64,000 nucleotides of DNA from Mycobacterium florentinum (lineage in GTDB: Bacteria > Actinomycetota > Actinomycetes > Mycobacteriales > Mycobacteriaceae): assembly GCF_010730355.1 (NCBI RefSeq), contig NZ_AP022576.1, positions 2,232,001 to 2,296,000 on the forward strand, in the 5' to 3' direction. The translations under genes were made by a program, and so were the position numbers. How positions within the stretch are numbered: position 1 is the first letter of the stretch; the number at the start of each line of letters is the position of its first letter. Positions 54,708 through 63,495 of this stretch are shown here, in pieces. The notes below the pieces were generated by a model. It did not search any database, was not told the DNA's origin, and saw nothing but the letters and a program-made list of their open reading frames with translations.

Positions 54708-54731
54708 GTAACCTACGACGCCGTAGGTTAC
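54708..54731. promoter_or_regulatory. desA3 operator dyad
   Basis: GTAACCTACG at 54708-54717 and CGTAGGTTAC at 54722-54731 form a perfect 10-base inverted repeat with a 4-base spacer. It lies 55 bases upstream of the desA3 start, where a TetR-type repressor could act. It shares 15 of 19 bases with a site upstream of the reductase gene. Confidence 0.75.
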
Positions 54732-54744
54732 CTATGAGTAGCGT

Positions 54745-55896
54745 TTAAATGTCGAGCACACAATTGCCGGATGCGGCCGAAACGCAGGTCTGTACTCGAC
54801 TCCCGGGCTCGTGTTCCTGCCCGGTCCGCAGGTCACGGACGTGACCTTCCACCAGCGGCACCACGCACGACTGGCAGATACCCATCCGGCAGCCGAACGG
54901 CATCTGGATTCCTGCGCCCTCCCCCGCGTCCATCAACGAGGTCGCGGCGTCGGCAGCCACCGTACGCCCGCTTCGGCCGAAGGTCACCGTTCCGCCCTCA
55001 CCGGCGGGTGCGGCCTTGGCGACTGCGAATCGCTCGAGATGCAGGCGGTCACCGACGCCCGCGTCCGTCCAGACCTGCTCGGCCTGGGCCAGCATGCCCT
55101 CCGGACCGCAGGCCCAGGTTTGACGTTCGCGCCAGTCCGGCACCTCGTCGTCGAGCCGGGTCAGGTCAAACCGGCCCTGCGCCCGGGTCTCGCGTACCTG
55201 CAACCGGTACCCGGGGTGCACCGACGCGAGTGCGGTCAATTCCGTGCCGAACATCACGTCCGATTGGGTGGGCGCCGAGTGCACGTGCTGAATGTCGCTA
55301 ATTTGCTTGCGGCGCACCAGTGTTCGCAGCATCGACATCACCGGCGTGATCCCCGATCCAGCGGTGAGGAACAGGATCGACGGCGGAGCCGGATCGGGCA
55401 GGACGAAGTTGCCCTGCGGCGCGGCCAGCCGCACGATCGTCCCCGGCTCGACACCGGCCACCAGGTGGGTGGACAGGAAGCCTTCCGGCATCGCCTTGAC
55501 GCTGATGGTCACCGTGCGTTCGGGACCGGATCCGGACCGTGCCACCGGGCTCGACGTCAGCGAATAGGACCGCCAGCGCCAGCGGCCGTCGACCAGCAGT
55601 CCGATCCCGATGTACTGGCCCGGCTCGTAGTCGAAGCTGAAGCCCCAGCCCGGTTTGATGACCAGGGTCGCGGAGTCCTCGGTCTCCCGTCGAACCTGCA
55701 CGATGCGGCCCCGCAATTCGCGCGCCGACCACAGCGGATTGGCCAGATGCAGATAGTCGTCGGGCAACAGCGGCGTCGTGATGCGCGCGGCGATCTTGCG
55801 CAGCGCATGCCAGCCGGGATGGCGCTCGGCCCCCGCGACCGTGGGGCGCCTGGTCTCGACGACATTCGCCGTGATCGATTCGTATTTCTTACCCAT
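54745..55896 (-). CDS. Flavin/2Fe-2S oxidoreductase partner of DesA3
   Basis: A 383-residue electron-transfer protein from ATG 55896 with AGGAG upstream. A ferredoxin-reductase-type FAD domain ([12 protein letters not shown]) and NAD(P) domain ([16 protein letters not shown]) are followed by a C-terminal plant-type 2Fe-2S domain with the Cys set [13 protein letters not shown] and, later, QTC. It passes electrons from NADPH to the desaturase. It matches Rv3230c, known to work with DesA3. Operator-like sequence lies upstream. Confidence 0.92.
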   Translation of the reverse strand: MGKKYESITANVVETRRPTVAGAERHPGWHALRKIAARITTPLLPDDYLHLANPLWSARELRGRIVQVRRETEDSATLVIKPGWGFSFDYEPGQYIGIGLLVDGRWRWRSYSLTSSPVARSGSGPERTVTISVKAMPEGFLSTHLVAGVEPGTIVRLAAPQGNFVLPDPAPPSILFLTAGSGITPVMSMLRTLVRRKQISDIQHVHSAPTQSDVMFGTELTALASVHPGYRLQVRETRAQGRFDLTRLDDEVPDWRERQTWACGPEGMLAQAEQVWTDAGVGDRLHLERFAVAKAAPAGEGGTVTFGRSGRTVAADAATSLMDAGEGAGIQMPFGCRMGICQSCVVPLVEGHVRDLRTGQEHEPGSRVQTCVSAASGNCVLDI

Positions 55897-55971
55897 AGGA
55901 AGCTCCTGCTCAGGCTGCGGGCGTTTAGCTTCCGCTTCATTTTCGCCGGGGCGTCGGCGCCCGCACAAAGG

Positions 55972-55990
55972 CTACGGTACCGTAAGTTAC
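55972..55990. promoter_or_regulatory. Operator-like site upstream of the desaturase reductase
   Basis: CTACGGTACCGTAAGTTAC at 55972-55990 matches 15 of 19 positions of the desA3 dyad (CTACGACGCCGTAGGTTAC). It also holds the palindromes TACGGTACCGTA and CCGTAAGTTACGG. It lies 76 bases before the reductase start, suggesting one regulator controls both genes. Confidence 0.6.
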
Positions 55991-56048
55991 GGTAAATTAT
56001 CCAGGCCTATGCGCCCGGGACTGCGTCACAATTGTCGGTCCGTCGCGG

Positions 56049-56561
56049 TTACAGCAAGTCGAGCAGGAACGGCAGCTCCTGGTTCGCGTACCAGGCCAAA
56101 TCGTGGTCCTGGGCGTCGCCGACGATCAGGTCGGCATCCTCATCCCCCAGGTCAGCGGCGTCGATGGCCTCAATCGCCTTGGCGACGGCGTCTTCCGCGC
56201 CGGAGTTGTCGACGTAGGCCGCGATCACCCGGTCCATCGGCACGGGCCCGGCGAGCCTGACCACCGCATCGTCGAGATCGGGGCGGAAGGTGACGTCATC
56301 GACCTCGGCGGCGACCACCACTCGCCGCGGCCGCGCCGATTGATCGTCGTCGGCCGCCAGCAGGCGCAGCGAGGCCAGCGCCGCCTCACGCAGCGCCACC
56401 TCGGCGAGCTCGTCGTCGTCGCCCTCCGCGTAGGCCTCGCGCAGGGCCGGAGTCACCGCGAATGCGGTGCCATTGACCGGGCTCATCGAACCATCGGCGA
56501 CGAGCTGCTGCAGCATCGCCAGCGTGGCCGGAATGTAGACCTGGATCGCGCCAGCGCCCAT
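56049..56561 (-). CDS. Conserved hypothetical protein (Rv3231c-like)
   Basis: A 170-residue acidic protein from ATG 56561 (MGAGAIQVYIPATLAMLQQL), with VTPALREAYAEGD, an AEVDDVTFRPDLDDAVVRLAGPVPMDRVIAAYVD centre read in parts, and a LAWYANQELPFLLDLL end. It matches the mycobacterial family Rv3231c, of unknown function. It starts two bases after the ppk2 stop, so the two are co-transcribed; a link to polyphosphate metabolism is only positional. Confidence 0.8.
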   Translation of the reverse strand: MGAGAIQVYIPATLAMLQQLVADGSMSPVNGTAFAVTPALREAYAEGDDDELAEVALREAALASLRLLAADDDQSARPRRVVVAAEVDDVTFRPDLDDAVVRLAGPVPMDRVIAAYVDNSGAEDAVAKAIEAIDAADLGDEDADLIVGDAQDHDLAWYANQELPFLLDLL

Positions 56562-56563
56562 CG

Positions 56564-57427
56564 TCAGCTCTCGATCAAGGTGGCCGCATAATCATCGACA
56601 TAGGTCGACAGCTCCCGCGGCGGGCGCTGGTAGTTGCCGGTCTCGATCGGGCGTTCCGGCAAGTCGACCTTCGGCTCTTCGACCTCGTGGTAGGAGATGC
56701 TGGTGAGCAGGTGATGCATCATGTTCAGTCGCGCGTGTTTCTTGATATCGGATTCCACTACGTACCAAGGACTTACCGGCGTATCGGTGTGCACCATCAT
56801 CTCGTCCTTGGCGCGCGAATAGTCCTCCCACCGAAACACCGATTCCAGATCCATCGTGGACAGTTTCCAGCGCCGGACGGGGTCGTTGCGGCGCGCCCGG
56901 AAACGGCGCAGCTGTTCGGCCTCGGAAACCGAAAACCAGTACTTACGCAGCAGAATCCCGTCATCGATCAGCATCTGCTCGAATATCGGCGTCTGTCGCA
57001 AAAACAGCGCATGTTCTTGCGGCGTGCAGAATCCCATGACTTTCTCGATGCCGGCGCGGTTGTACCAGGACCGGTCGAACAGCACGATTTCGCCTTTACT
57101 GGGCAGATGCGCGATATACCGCTGGTAGTACCACTGGCCGCGCTCTCGATCCGTGGGCACCGGCAACGCGGCGATGTGGGCGGTACGCGGGCTGAGGTAT
57201 TCGGTGATCCGCTTGATTGAACCACCCTTACCCGCGGCGTCTCGGCCTTCGAACAGCACCACGATCCGTGCCCCGGAATACCGCACCCACTCCTGCAGCT
57301 TCACGAATTCTGTTTGCAACCTGAACAATTCGGCTTCATAGACGGCGTCGGAGATCTTGGGCACGTCCCGCCCAGACGATTTCTTTTTCTTCGCCTTCGC
57401 CGGTGTGCCGTCGCTCGAGGTGCTCAC
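56564..57427 (-). CDS. ppk2: Polyphosphate kinase 2
   Basis: A 287-residue PPK2 from GTG 57427: Walker A EGRDAAGKGGS (about 60-70), lid RERGQWYYQRY and Walker B VLFDRSWYNRAG. A Lys-rich N-terminus (KAKKKKSSGRD) precedes the kinase fold. PPK2 transfers phosphate from polyphosphate to nucleoside diphosphates (GDP or ADP). It matches Rv3232c. Single-domain length fits a class I enzyme. Confidence 0.94.
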   Translation of the reverse strand: MSTSSDGTPAKAKKKKSSGRDVPKISDAVYEAELFRLQTEFVKLQEWVRYSGARIVVLFEGRDAAGKGGSIKRITEYLSPRTAHIAALPVPTDRERGQWYYQRYIAHLPSKGEIVLFDRSWYNRAGIEKVMGFCTPQEHALFLRQTPIFEQMLIDDGILLRKYWFSVSEAEQLRRFRARRNDPVRRWKLSTMDLESVFRWEDYSRAKDEMMVHTDTPVSPWYVVESDIKKHARLNMMHHLLTSISYHEVEEPKVDLPERPIETGNYQRPPRELSTYVDDYAATLIES

Positions 57428-57471
57428 GTTTACGAATGGTATACCCCCACACCAATTTTCACTGCCAACAA

Positions 57472-58881
57472 TTAGCGGGAAGCTTCGAGTAGTTCCTCGA
57501 GCGATTGCTTCAACAACGCCGGCAGCAGGTCGACGTCGCTCATCGCATCGCGGTCGGCATTGATTCCGAAATACAGCGTGCCGTTGTAGGACGTCACACC
57601 GATGGCCAGCGCCTGATTGTGCAGCAGCGGCGGCACCGCGTAAGTCTCCAGCAGTTTGGTGCCGGCGACGTACATCTGCGACTGGGCGCCGGGCGCATTG
57701 GTGATCAACAAGTTGAACAGGCGCGCCGAGAAGCTGGTGGCCACCCGGATGCCCATGGCGTGCAGGGTCGGTGGCGCGAAACCGGACAACGTGACGATGG
57801 TGCGGGCGTCGACCAGCCGCGCGGCCGACGGATTCGACTCGGTGGCATGCGCGATCTGCGACAGGCGCACCACCGCATTGCGCTCGCCCACCGGCAGGTC
57901 GACCAGGAACGGGGTGACCTGACTGATCATCTGGCCGGGGCCCGTCGAGTCGTGTTGGTCCTCGGCATAGACCGAAAGCGGCGCCATCGCCCGGATCGTC
58001 GCGCTCGACGACACCCCTTCACCGCGCGACATCAGCCAGCTGCTCAGTGCGCCGGTCACGACGGCCAGCACCACATCGTTGATGTCGCAGTCGTAGCGTG
58101 CCCGGACCGTGCGGTAATCCTCGAGGCTGCCGCGGGCGACGGTGAACCGCCGATGCCGCGAAACGGTGGCGTTGAGCGGGCTACTGGGCGCCGTGCCGCG
58201 CGCCACGGTCCGCGCGATGTCGAAGACCCGGCGGCCCACGTTGAGCAGCTCGCCGTAGTTCGTCGCCAACCCGGCCATCGCGGAGCCGACGGCCTGCAGC
58301 TGCGTGCCCGGGCCAACCATCCAGTCGGTGAGCGCGCCCACCAGCAGCCGCGTCGGGCCGGGCTCCCGTTCCGGGATCCAGATGTCCTCGGGGAACGGCG
58401 CCGGCTGCCGCGTCCGGTCGGCGATCACGTGACCGATCTCCAGCGCCGTCATCCCGTTGATCAGCGCCTGGTGCGACTTGGCGTAGAGGGCAACCCGGTT
58501 CTTGGCCAGGCCTTCGACCAGGTACATCTCCCACAGCGGCCGCGTCTTGTCCAGCGGCCGGGCGGCCAGCCGCGCGATCAGCTCGTGCAGCTGCTCATCG
58601 CTGCCCGGCGACGGCAGCGCCGAGCGCCGTACGTGGTAGGTGATGTCGAAATCCGCGTCGTCGATCCACACCGGCCTGGCCATGCCGATCTTCACTTCGC
58701 GGACCTTCTGGCGGTAGCGCGGTATCTGTGGCAACCGCTGTTCGACGGCGGCGAGCACCGTCTCATAACTCAGCCCGGTCCGCGGGCGCTGAAGGATCGA
58801 TAGCGATCCCACGTACATCGGGGTGGCGGTGTTCTCCATCCGATAGAAGGACGCGTCCGATGTGGACAACCGGGTCACCAT
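57472..58881 (-). CDS. WS/DGAT-family acyltransferase with altered active-site motif
   Basis: A 469-residue wax ester synthase/diacylglycerol acyltransferase-type protein. ATG 58881 (MVTRLSTSDASFYRME) has AGGAGG upstream; a GTG 18 codons earlier has none. Conserved SDASFYRMENTATPMYVG, PLWEMYLVEGL and the C-terminal NAPGAQSQMYVAG are present. The catalytic HHxxxDG motif reads HQALING (about 137-143): the second His is Gln and Asp is Asn. M. tuberculosis has this gene split as Rv3233c/Rv3234c (tgs3). Catalytic competence is doubtful. Confidence 0.85.
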   Translation of the reverse strand: MVTRLSTSDASFYRMENTATPMYVGSLSILQRPRTGLSYETVLAAVEQRLPQIPRYRQKVREVKIGMARPVWIDDADFDITYHVRRSALPSPGSDEQLHELIARLAARPLDKTRPLWEMYLVEGLAKNRVALYAKSHQALINGMTALEIGHVIADRTRQPAPFPEDIWIPEREPGPTRLLVGALTDWMVGPGTQLQAVGSAMAGLATNYGELLNVGRRVFDIARTVARGTAPSSPLNATVSRHRRFTVARGSLEDYRTVRARYDCDINDVVLAVVTGALSSWLMSRGEGVSSSATIRAMAPLSVYAEDQHDSTGPGQMISQVTPFLVDLPVGERNAVVRLSQIAHATESNPSAARLVDARTIVTLSGFAPPTLHAMGIRVATSFSARLFNLLITNAPGAQSQMYVAGTKLLETYAVPPLLHNQALAIGVTSYNGTLYFGINADRDAMSDVDLLPALLKQSLEELLEASR

Positions 58882-59070
58882 TGCGGCCCTGGCCTCCTTG
58901 GTCAATCCTTGGCGTTCCCCGATGCTCTCGCCCACCGTAATAGTCCGCTAGGGCGCAACACGGTGCGGGTACGCGCGATGTCGAATTGTGCGATGATGAC
59001 CGGCAATTGAAAGACTAATTGTCTGCCACTCTCCTGCAGGCCGCTCGTTCATCGATGACTTGGAGAGTGC

Positions 59071-59619
59071 GTGTTGACCGTCAGCCCCGTAAACCCCGCT
59101 CACCGAGACGATTTCGCCGTCGTGCCGGTCGTCGAGTACGAACCACCGCCGCGGGAGTTGCCGCGCAACCTCTCGCCCTGCCGCCAGTCGACCGTGGCGC
59201 ACCGGGCCGGCGGCGGGCCACGCCGGCCCTATAGCGGGCGGGCAGTCAGGCAACCGGAGCCGACGGCGCCCTGGTCCGCGGCGATGCGTCAGGCCGCGAC
59301 CTTCGCCGACGCCGCGCTGCGCCGGGTGCTCGAAGTGATCGATCACCGGCGACCCGTCGCCCAGCTCAGGGGTCTGCTGATACCCGGCCTCGTCGACTCC
59401 GTGCTGTCGGTCAGCCAGTCGGGCGCCGGACGCCAGGGGGCGGCGGTGCTGCGCCGGATGCGGCTGCAACCCGTCGGGCACCGCGCCGCGGAGAGCGCCG
59501 CCGAGATATTCGGCTCCTACAGCCGCGGGGACCGCATTCATGCCATCGCCGCTCGGGTGGAGAAGCTGCCCACCAACAGCGGAGTCCGCTGGCAGGTGGT
59601 GGCCCTGCATATCGGTTGA
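59071..59619 (+). CDS. Conserved hypothetical protein (Rv3235-like, DUF6459)
   Basis: A 182-residue protein from GTG 59071 with GGAGAG close upstream. The first 65 residues are Pro/Arg-rich and likely disordered. The C-terminal domain, AATFADAALRRVLEVIDHRR, PVAQLRGLLIPGLVDSVLS and a final RWQVVALHIG strand, matches the actinobacterial family found next to secA. It corresponds to Rv3235. Function unknown; the location suggests a link with protein export, but this is only context. Confidence 0.78.
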   Translation: MLTVSPVNPAHRDDFAVVPVVEYEPPPRELPRNLSPCRQSTVAHRAGGGPRRPYSGRAVRQPEPTAPWSAAMRQAATFADAALRRVLEVIDHRRPVAQLRGLLIPGLVDSVLSVSQSGAGRQGAAVLRRMRLQPVGHRAAESAAEIFGSYSRGDRIHAIAARVEKLPTNSGVRWQVVALHIG

Positions 59620-59637
59620 CGGCGCTAGTGTTGCCGA

Positions 59638-60111
59638 ATGGATGGAGACACGCTCAGCGTCGAACGGGTCATCAAAGCACCGCCGGACAGGATCTTTGCC
59701 CTGCTGGCCGACGCCGCCAAACACGCCAGTTTCGACGGCTCCGAGTCGGTGAACCGGTGCACACAGGAGTCGGTCCCGCTGACGATGGGTTCGACGTTCG
59801 GGATGGCGATGCGGGGCCGCAAGGAGACGCTGTTCATCCCCTACCGCACCACCAACACCGTCATCGAGTACGAACCCGACCGGCGTATCGCGTGGAAGAC
59901 CACCGCCTTGGGCGGCCGGGTGGGTGGCCGCATCTGGCGCTACGAGCTGATTCCGGCCCCGGACGGCACCGAATGCACGCTGGTCCGCGAAACCTGGGAC
60001 GTGTCGCAAGACAAGCAGAAGGCGATGATCACCAGCGGCTCGATGCCCAGCCGGACCGAGGCGGGCATCCGCGCAACCCTGGACCGGATCGCGACGCTCC
60101 TCGAAAGCTAG
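59638..60111 (+). CDS. SRPBCC-fold protein
   Basis: A 157-residue START/polyketide-cyclase-like protein: VERVIKAPPDRIFALLADAA at the N-terminus, a central strand region TNTVIEYEPDRRIAWKTTAL and a long C-terminal helix GIRATLDRIATLLES. The fold has a deep hydrophobic cavity for lipids or polyketides. No catalytic residues are recognised. It stands where kefB-like genes lie in M. tuberculosis. Its stop shares CTAG with the convergent methyltransferase. Confidence 0.83.
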   Translation: MDGDTLSVERVIKAPPDRIFALLADAAKHASFDGSESVNRCTQESVPLTMGSTFGMAMRGRKETLFIPYRTTNTVIEYEPDRRIAWKTTALGGRVGGRIWRYELIPAPDGTECTLVRETWDVSQDKQKAMITSGSMPSRTEAGIRATLDRIATLLES

Positions 60112-60866
60112 TGATGTGGGCGGGCGGCCGCGTGCGGGTGCCGCCGCATCCCGGGCACCAGCGCCGGCACCTCGCGGCGGTAGGCAAGGTATTGCTCGCC
60201 GACCGACTCGACCAGATCGTGTTCTTCCAGCCGCACCGCGATCAGGATGTAACCCGTTGTGGCGAGGCTGAATAGCAGGTGCCCGGCCGTCATCGTGGGT
60301 GTCGACCAGAATGCGATCAGAAAGCCCAGCATCAGCGGGTGCCGCACCACCCGGTACAGGTACCGAACACGAAAGTCCAAGTCGCGGTACGGTTTTCCGC
60401 GCCATGCTAGGTACACCTGCCGCAACCCGAACAGGTCGAAGTGGCTGACCATGAACGACGAGAAGAACACCGTCGCCCAGCCGAGCCAGAACAACGCCCA
60501 CAGCACCACCCGTGCCGCCGGCAGGCTCACGTCCCACACGACGTCCGGAAGCGTCCGCCACTGCCAGTAGAGCAGCAACAGCGCGCCGCTCGCCAGGACC
60601 ACGTAGGTGCTGCGCTCGATCGACGAGGGCACGAATCGCGTCCACCATCTCTTGAACGCCGGCCGCGCCATGACGCTGTGCTGAATCGCGAAAACACCGA
60701 GCAGGAGTACGTCGATCAGCACCGCCAGACCCATTGGCGCCGAGAGCGCGTGGTCGACACTGCGCGGCACCCAGATGTTGCCGACGAATCCGATCGCGTA
60801 CGTGAACGACACCAGGAACAGCAGATAAGCCACTGCGCCGTAACAGATTGTCAAATATCGACTCAT
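60108..60866 (-). CDS. MddA-like integral membrane methyltransferase
   Basis: A 252-residue membrane protein from ATG 60866 with about five to six helices (YGAVAYLLFLVSFTYAIGFV, GLAVLIDVLLLGVFAIQHSV and others). The C-terminal RYLYRVVRHPLMLGFLIAFW and EEHDLVESVGEQYLAYRREVP match the isoprenylcysteine methyltransferase/NnrU/MddA group; MddA methylates methanethiol to dimethyl sulfide. It is close to Rv3238c. The thiol substrate is likely but not proven here. Confidence 0.8.
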   Translation of the reverse strand: MSRYLTICYGAVAYLLFLVSFTYAIGFVGNIWVPRSVDHALSAPMGLAVLIDVLLLGVFAIQHSVMARPAFKRWWTRFVPSSIERSTYVVLASGALLLLYWQWRTLPDVVWDVSLPAARVVLWALFWLGWATVFFSSFMVSHFDLFGLRQVYLAWRGKPYRDLDFRVRYLYRVVRHPLMLGFLIAFWSTPTMTAGHLLFSLATTGYILIAVRLEEHDLVESVGEQYLAYRREVPALVPGMRRHPHAAARPHH

Positions 60867-60913
60867 GTCTTGATTGTCCGCCGCATCCCGCGCGAAAGAG
60901 TGGGGCGATTGCC

Positions 60914-62497
60914 TCAATTTTCGGTTGTTGGTAGTGACAACCCTTGTTGCAGGGCATACATGCTGGCGCCGATGCGATTTGAGACGCCGATCTTCGCGTA
61001 TGTCCGCTCCACATGATTGCGGGCGGTCTTCTCGCTGATCACCAACGCGACCGCGATTTCCTTGTTGGACGCACCGCGCGCGACGAGGCGGAGCACCTCG
61101 ATCTCGCGCGGGGTGAGTCCGCCCGGACGGGGCTTGGGCCGCTGGGCAGGCTGACCCGCCGCGTGCAGCACCGCTTCGACGGCGACGGGGTCGAGTTCAC
61201 CGGCGCCCACCCGCTCATGCAGCCGCCGGGTCGCCGTGCCCGGTGACAACTCTTCGCGGTATGGCCTTGGTTCACAAGCGGATTGGTAGCTGACCGCGGC
61301 CGCCAGGATACGGTCGGGCAGGCTCAGCGCGGTCCCGGCAAGCCCGCGCGGGTATCCCGATCCGTTCAGGCATTCGTGGTGGTTTCCGGCGACTTCCGCG
61401 AGCCGACCCAGGCCGCGGACCTGGTTGAGGATCCGGGCGGTGAGATAGGGATGCAACCGCACCCGCTCGAACTCGCCCGCGGTCAACGACCCCGGCTTGG
61501 ACCAGATTTGATTGGACACACCGATGCGGCCCAGGTCGTGAACGTGACCCGCACGTCGCGTCAGGGCCGCCGAGCCGGCGTCGACGCCGGCCACGAGCGC
61601 CGCGTCGCCGGCGAGCCGGGCCACCGCACGCGAATGCCCAAGGGTGAACGGACATTTGAGGTCGACGAAGTCACCGAACGCGACGAGAAGGACGTCCAGC
61701 TCCTGGTCGTCGAGCCGTCGGTGCCGATCGGGCGCCTCGCGCAGTGCCGCCGCCCACGCATCGCCGGGGCCCGGCCCGGCCAGGACCGCGTCGGCATTGT
61801 CGATGAAGGCGTCGACGACCTTCGGGTCGAATTGGCCCCCGCGGCGGCTGCGCGCCATGGCCACGGCGCCCTCGACGCCGTAGGTACGGTGGTGCACCTC
61901 GACCATCTCGGCGAGTTGGGCAACCCTCATCTGGATCGGGATCTGGTCGCCGCGCGCGCCGGCGGGCAGGCCGCCGCCGTCGTAGCGCTCGAAAGCGAAC
62001 GCGAGCGACGCCTGGACGTCGGGGCCCAGTCCGATGCGATCCGCCAGCAGCGCCGCGGAGGTGCAATGCGAATGGATCAACCGGGACAACTGCCCGCGCG
62101 CATTGGCGAACAGCGTTGCCATGATGGTCAGCCGCTGCGTCAACGGCTGACCACGACCGATATTCCCCAGCAGGAACCGCCAATACGGCAGTCCCGACCA
62201 GTCGACCAGGTACGAGTCATGCCGCACCGCAATGTCGTCGCCGAACCAGCGTGCGTATTCATGCGAGTCGGCATGGCACCCGATCCACATGACCAATGTC
62301 GTGTAGTAGACGCAATCCCGTTGTGCGTCGGTAAGTCCCAGCCGATCCGCGAGCCGGGTGGCGATCATCGCCGCGCGCAGCATGTGCTCGGCGGGTTGCC
62401 CCAAACCGAGGTCGATCGCCACGGAGAGCGCCGCCAGCAGCTCGGCCCGGCTGGGCGCCTCGCCCGCCGGCGCCGGCCCGGTCATATGCGACGCCAT
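60914..62497 (-). CDS. HD-GYP-type domain protein fused to a LuxR DNA-binding domain
   Basis: A 527-residue fusion from ATG 62497; a TTG ten codons upstream is possible. Residues about 15-240 look like one HD-GYP-like half with degenerate metal ligands (FERYDGGGLPAG at 170-180). Residues about 265-410 form a second half with GHVHDLGRIG (HD at 320-321) and NHHECLNGSGYP (372-383). The end (about 455-527) is a LuxR HTH, GLTPREIEVLRLVARGASNK and ARNHVERTYAKIGVSNR. A metal- or nucleotide-sensing transcription factor is likely. It is followed by the MddA-like gene. Confidence 0.85.
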   Translation of the reverse strand: MASHMTGPAPAGEAPSRAELLAALSVAIDLGLGQPAEHMLRAAMIATRLADRLGLTDAQRDCVYYTTLVMWIGCHADSHEYARWFGDDIAVRHDSYLVDWSGLPYWRFLLGNIGRGQPLTQRLTIMATLFANARGQLSRLIHSHCTSAALLADRIGLGPDVQASLAFAFERYDGGGLPAGARGDQIPIQMRVAQLAEMVEVHHRTYGVEGAVAMARSRRGGQFDPKVVDAFIDNADAVLAGPGPGDAWAAALREAPDRHRRLDDQELDVLLVAFGDFVDLKCPFTLGHSRAVARLAGDAALVAGVDAGSAALTRRAGHVHDLGRIGVSNQIWSKPGSLTAGEFERVRLHPYLTARILNQVRGLGRLAEVAGNHHECLNGSGYPRGLAGTALSLPDRILAAAVSYQSACEPRPYREELSPGTATRRLHERVGAGELDPVAVEAVLHAAGQPAQRPKPRPGGLTPREIEVLRLVARGASNKEIAVALVISEKTARNHVERTYAKIGVSNRIGASMYALQQGLSLPTTEN

Positions 62498-62528
62498 CGG
62501 CTCATTGTCCCCTTCGGTCGCGTGCAAG

Positions 62529-63275
62529 TCAGCAAATCGAAACAGTGCGCTGCACCGCGCGGTGACGGCTCGGGTCGAACGTCTCGAAACGGCCGCCCCC
62601 GGTCACGAAAAGCCCGCGCTGCGGGCCCCAGAAGTCGGCCAGGCGGGCCTGCTGCCGCAGCGGGGCAACCGGGCCGAGATCCTCGGCGCGCCACACCGCG
62701 CGCGAATCGGTGACGGACCAGAATCGCTTGGGGGCGATCGTGAATCGCTGGCCGTTCGGTGCCCGGCCGGATAGCCGGACCCGTCCGGCGCCCATCATCG
62801 GTCCGGCGACTCGCGCGATAGCGCCGAGCGCCAACCGGTTGGTCCACACCCGTTCGGGCAGGCGCGGGGCGATCCCGCTCATCAGCCGGGTCGACGCGCT
62901 GGTCCCGAGATCCAGATGCCACTCGAGCAAGCCGGCAATCCGGACGAACAGCGACCACGGAGTAACCCAGGCGACGTCGATGTCGCATTGCACGGCGTCT
63001 CGGGGCGTGGCCGCGCTGAAGAAGCGGGAGCAACTGAGTTCGCCGGGGCTCGTCGCGTAGAACGTCCACACCCCGGCCACGTCGCGATGCCACACCGACC
63101 GGTAGCCCGGCGCGAACGAGGAAGTGGGTATGCAGCGCAGCGCGAGGTAGTGCCCGCTGGCGAAGGGCAGCCCCAAAACCCCGAAACCGGCGAATCTTTC
63201 GTTGTCACCGGGGGGCAGCGCGGCGTTGTGCAGGACGGCCGACGCGGCGTCGGCGGGAGTGTGCGACGTGGTCAT
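62529..63275 (-). CDS. Conserved hypothetical protein
   Basis: A 248-residue soluble protein from ATG 63275 (MTTSHTPADAAS). Two parts are visible: a strand-rich N-terminal half (RFAGFGVLGLPFASGHYLAL, RDVAGVWTFYATSPG) and a C-terminal half with RAPNGQRFTIAPKRFWSVTD and ARLADFWGPQRGLFVTGG. No family is recognised with confidence; a lipocalin-like or DUF2071-like barrel is possible. It lies 31 bases upstream of the HD-GYP/LuxR gene and is probably co-transcribed. Confidence 0.7.
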   Translation of the reverse strand: MTTSHTPADAASAVLHNAALPPGDNERFAGFGVLGLPFASGHYLALRCIPTSSFAPGYRSVWHRDVAGVWTFYATSPGELSCSRFFSAATPRDAVQCDIDVAWVTPWSLFVRIAGLLEWHLDLGTSASTRLMSGIAPRLPERVWTNRLALGAIARVAGPMMGAGRVRLSGRAPNGQRFTIAPKRFWSVTDSRAVWRAEDLGPVAPLRQQARLADFWGPQRGLFVTGGGRFETFDPSRHRAVQRTVSIC

Positions 63276-63333
63276 GCACCGATGCTGCGCGGCGCCGCCG
63301 GGCCAGCGCATGAGGCTTATGCCTCAAATCCCT

Positions 63334-63495
63334 GGGCCGTGCGCCGAACGCCCGGCTGGCGGCGCGCTCGGCGTCTAACGCCCGGCTGGCCGGCCACTCG
63401 GCGACGCCCCGAAAGTGAAGTTAGTTTCACGCTGGGCGTCGAGTGTGAAACTAACTTCACTCTCGGCGAGAGGGCCGTGCGCCGAACGCCCGGCT
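63334..63495. repeat. 24-base direct repeats around a hairpin next to secA1
   Basis: GGGCCGTGCGCCGAACGCCC (continuing to 24 bases) occurs at 63334-63357 and again at 63472-63495; a partial copy, TAACGCCCGGCTGGC, lies near 63376. The second copy ends within the secA1 stop codon. The repeats frame the hairpin at 63414-63461. Confidence 0.75.
63414..63461. terminator. Long hairpin downstream of secA1
   Basis: Perfect 17-base inverted repeat: AGTGAAGTTAGTTTCAC at 63414-63430 and its complement at 63445-63461, with a 14-base loop. Each arm is itself nearly palindromic (GTGAA-N6-TTCAC). AT-rich for the region. It lies 33 bases beyond the secA1 stop, in the right place for a terminator. Confidence 0.7.

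Noticed and set aside
58948..61014. A 688-codon minus-strand open frame
   Set aside because: Composition is low-complexity and it lies antisense or out of frame to the Rv3235-like, SRPBCC and MddA-like genes, which have clear families.
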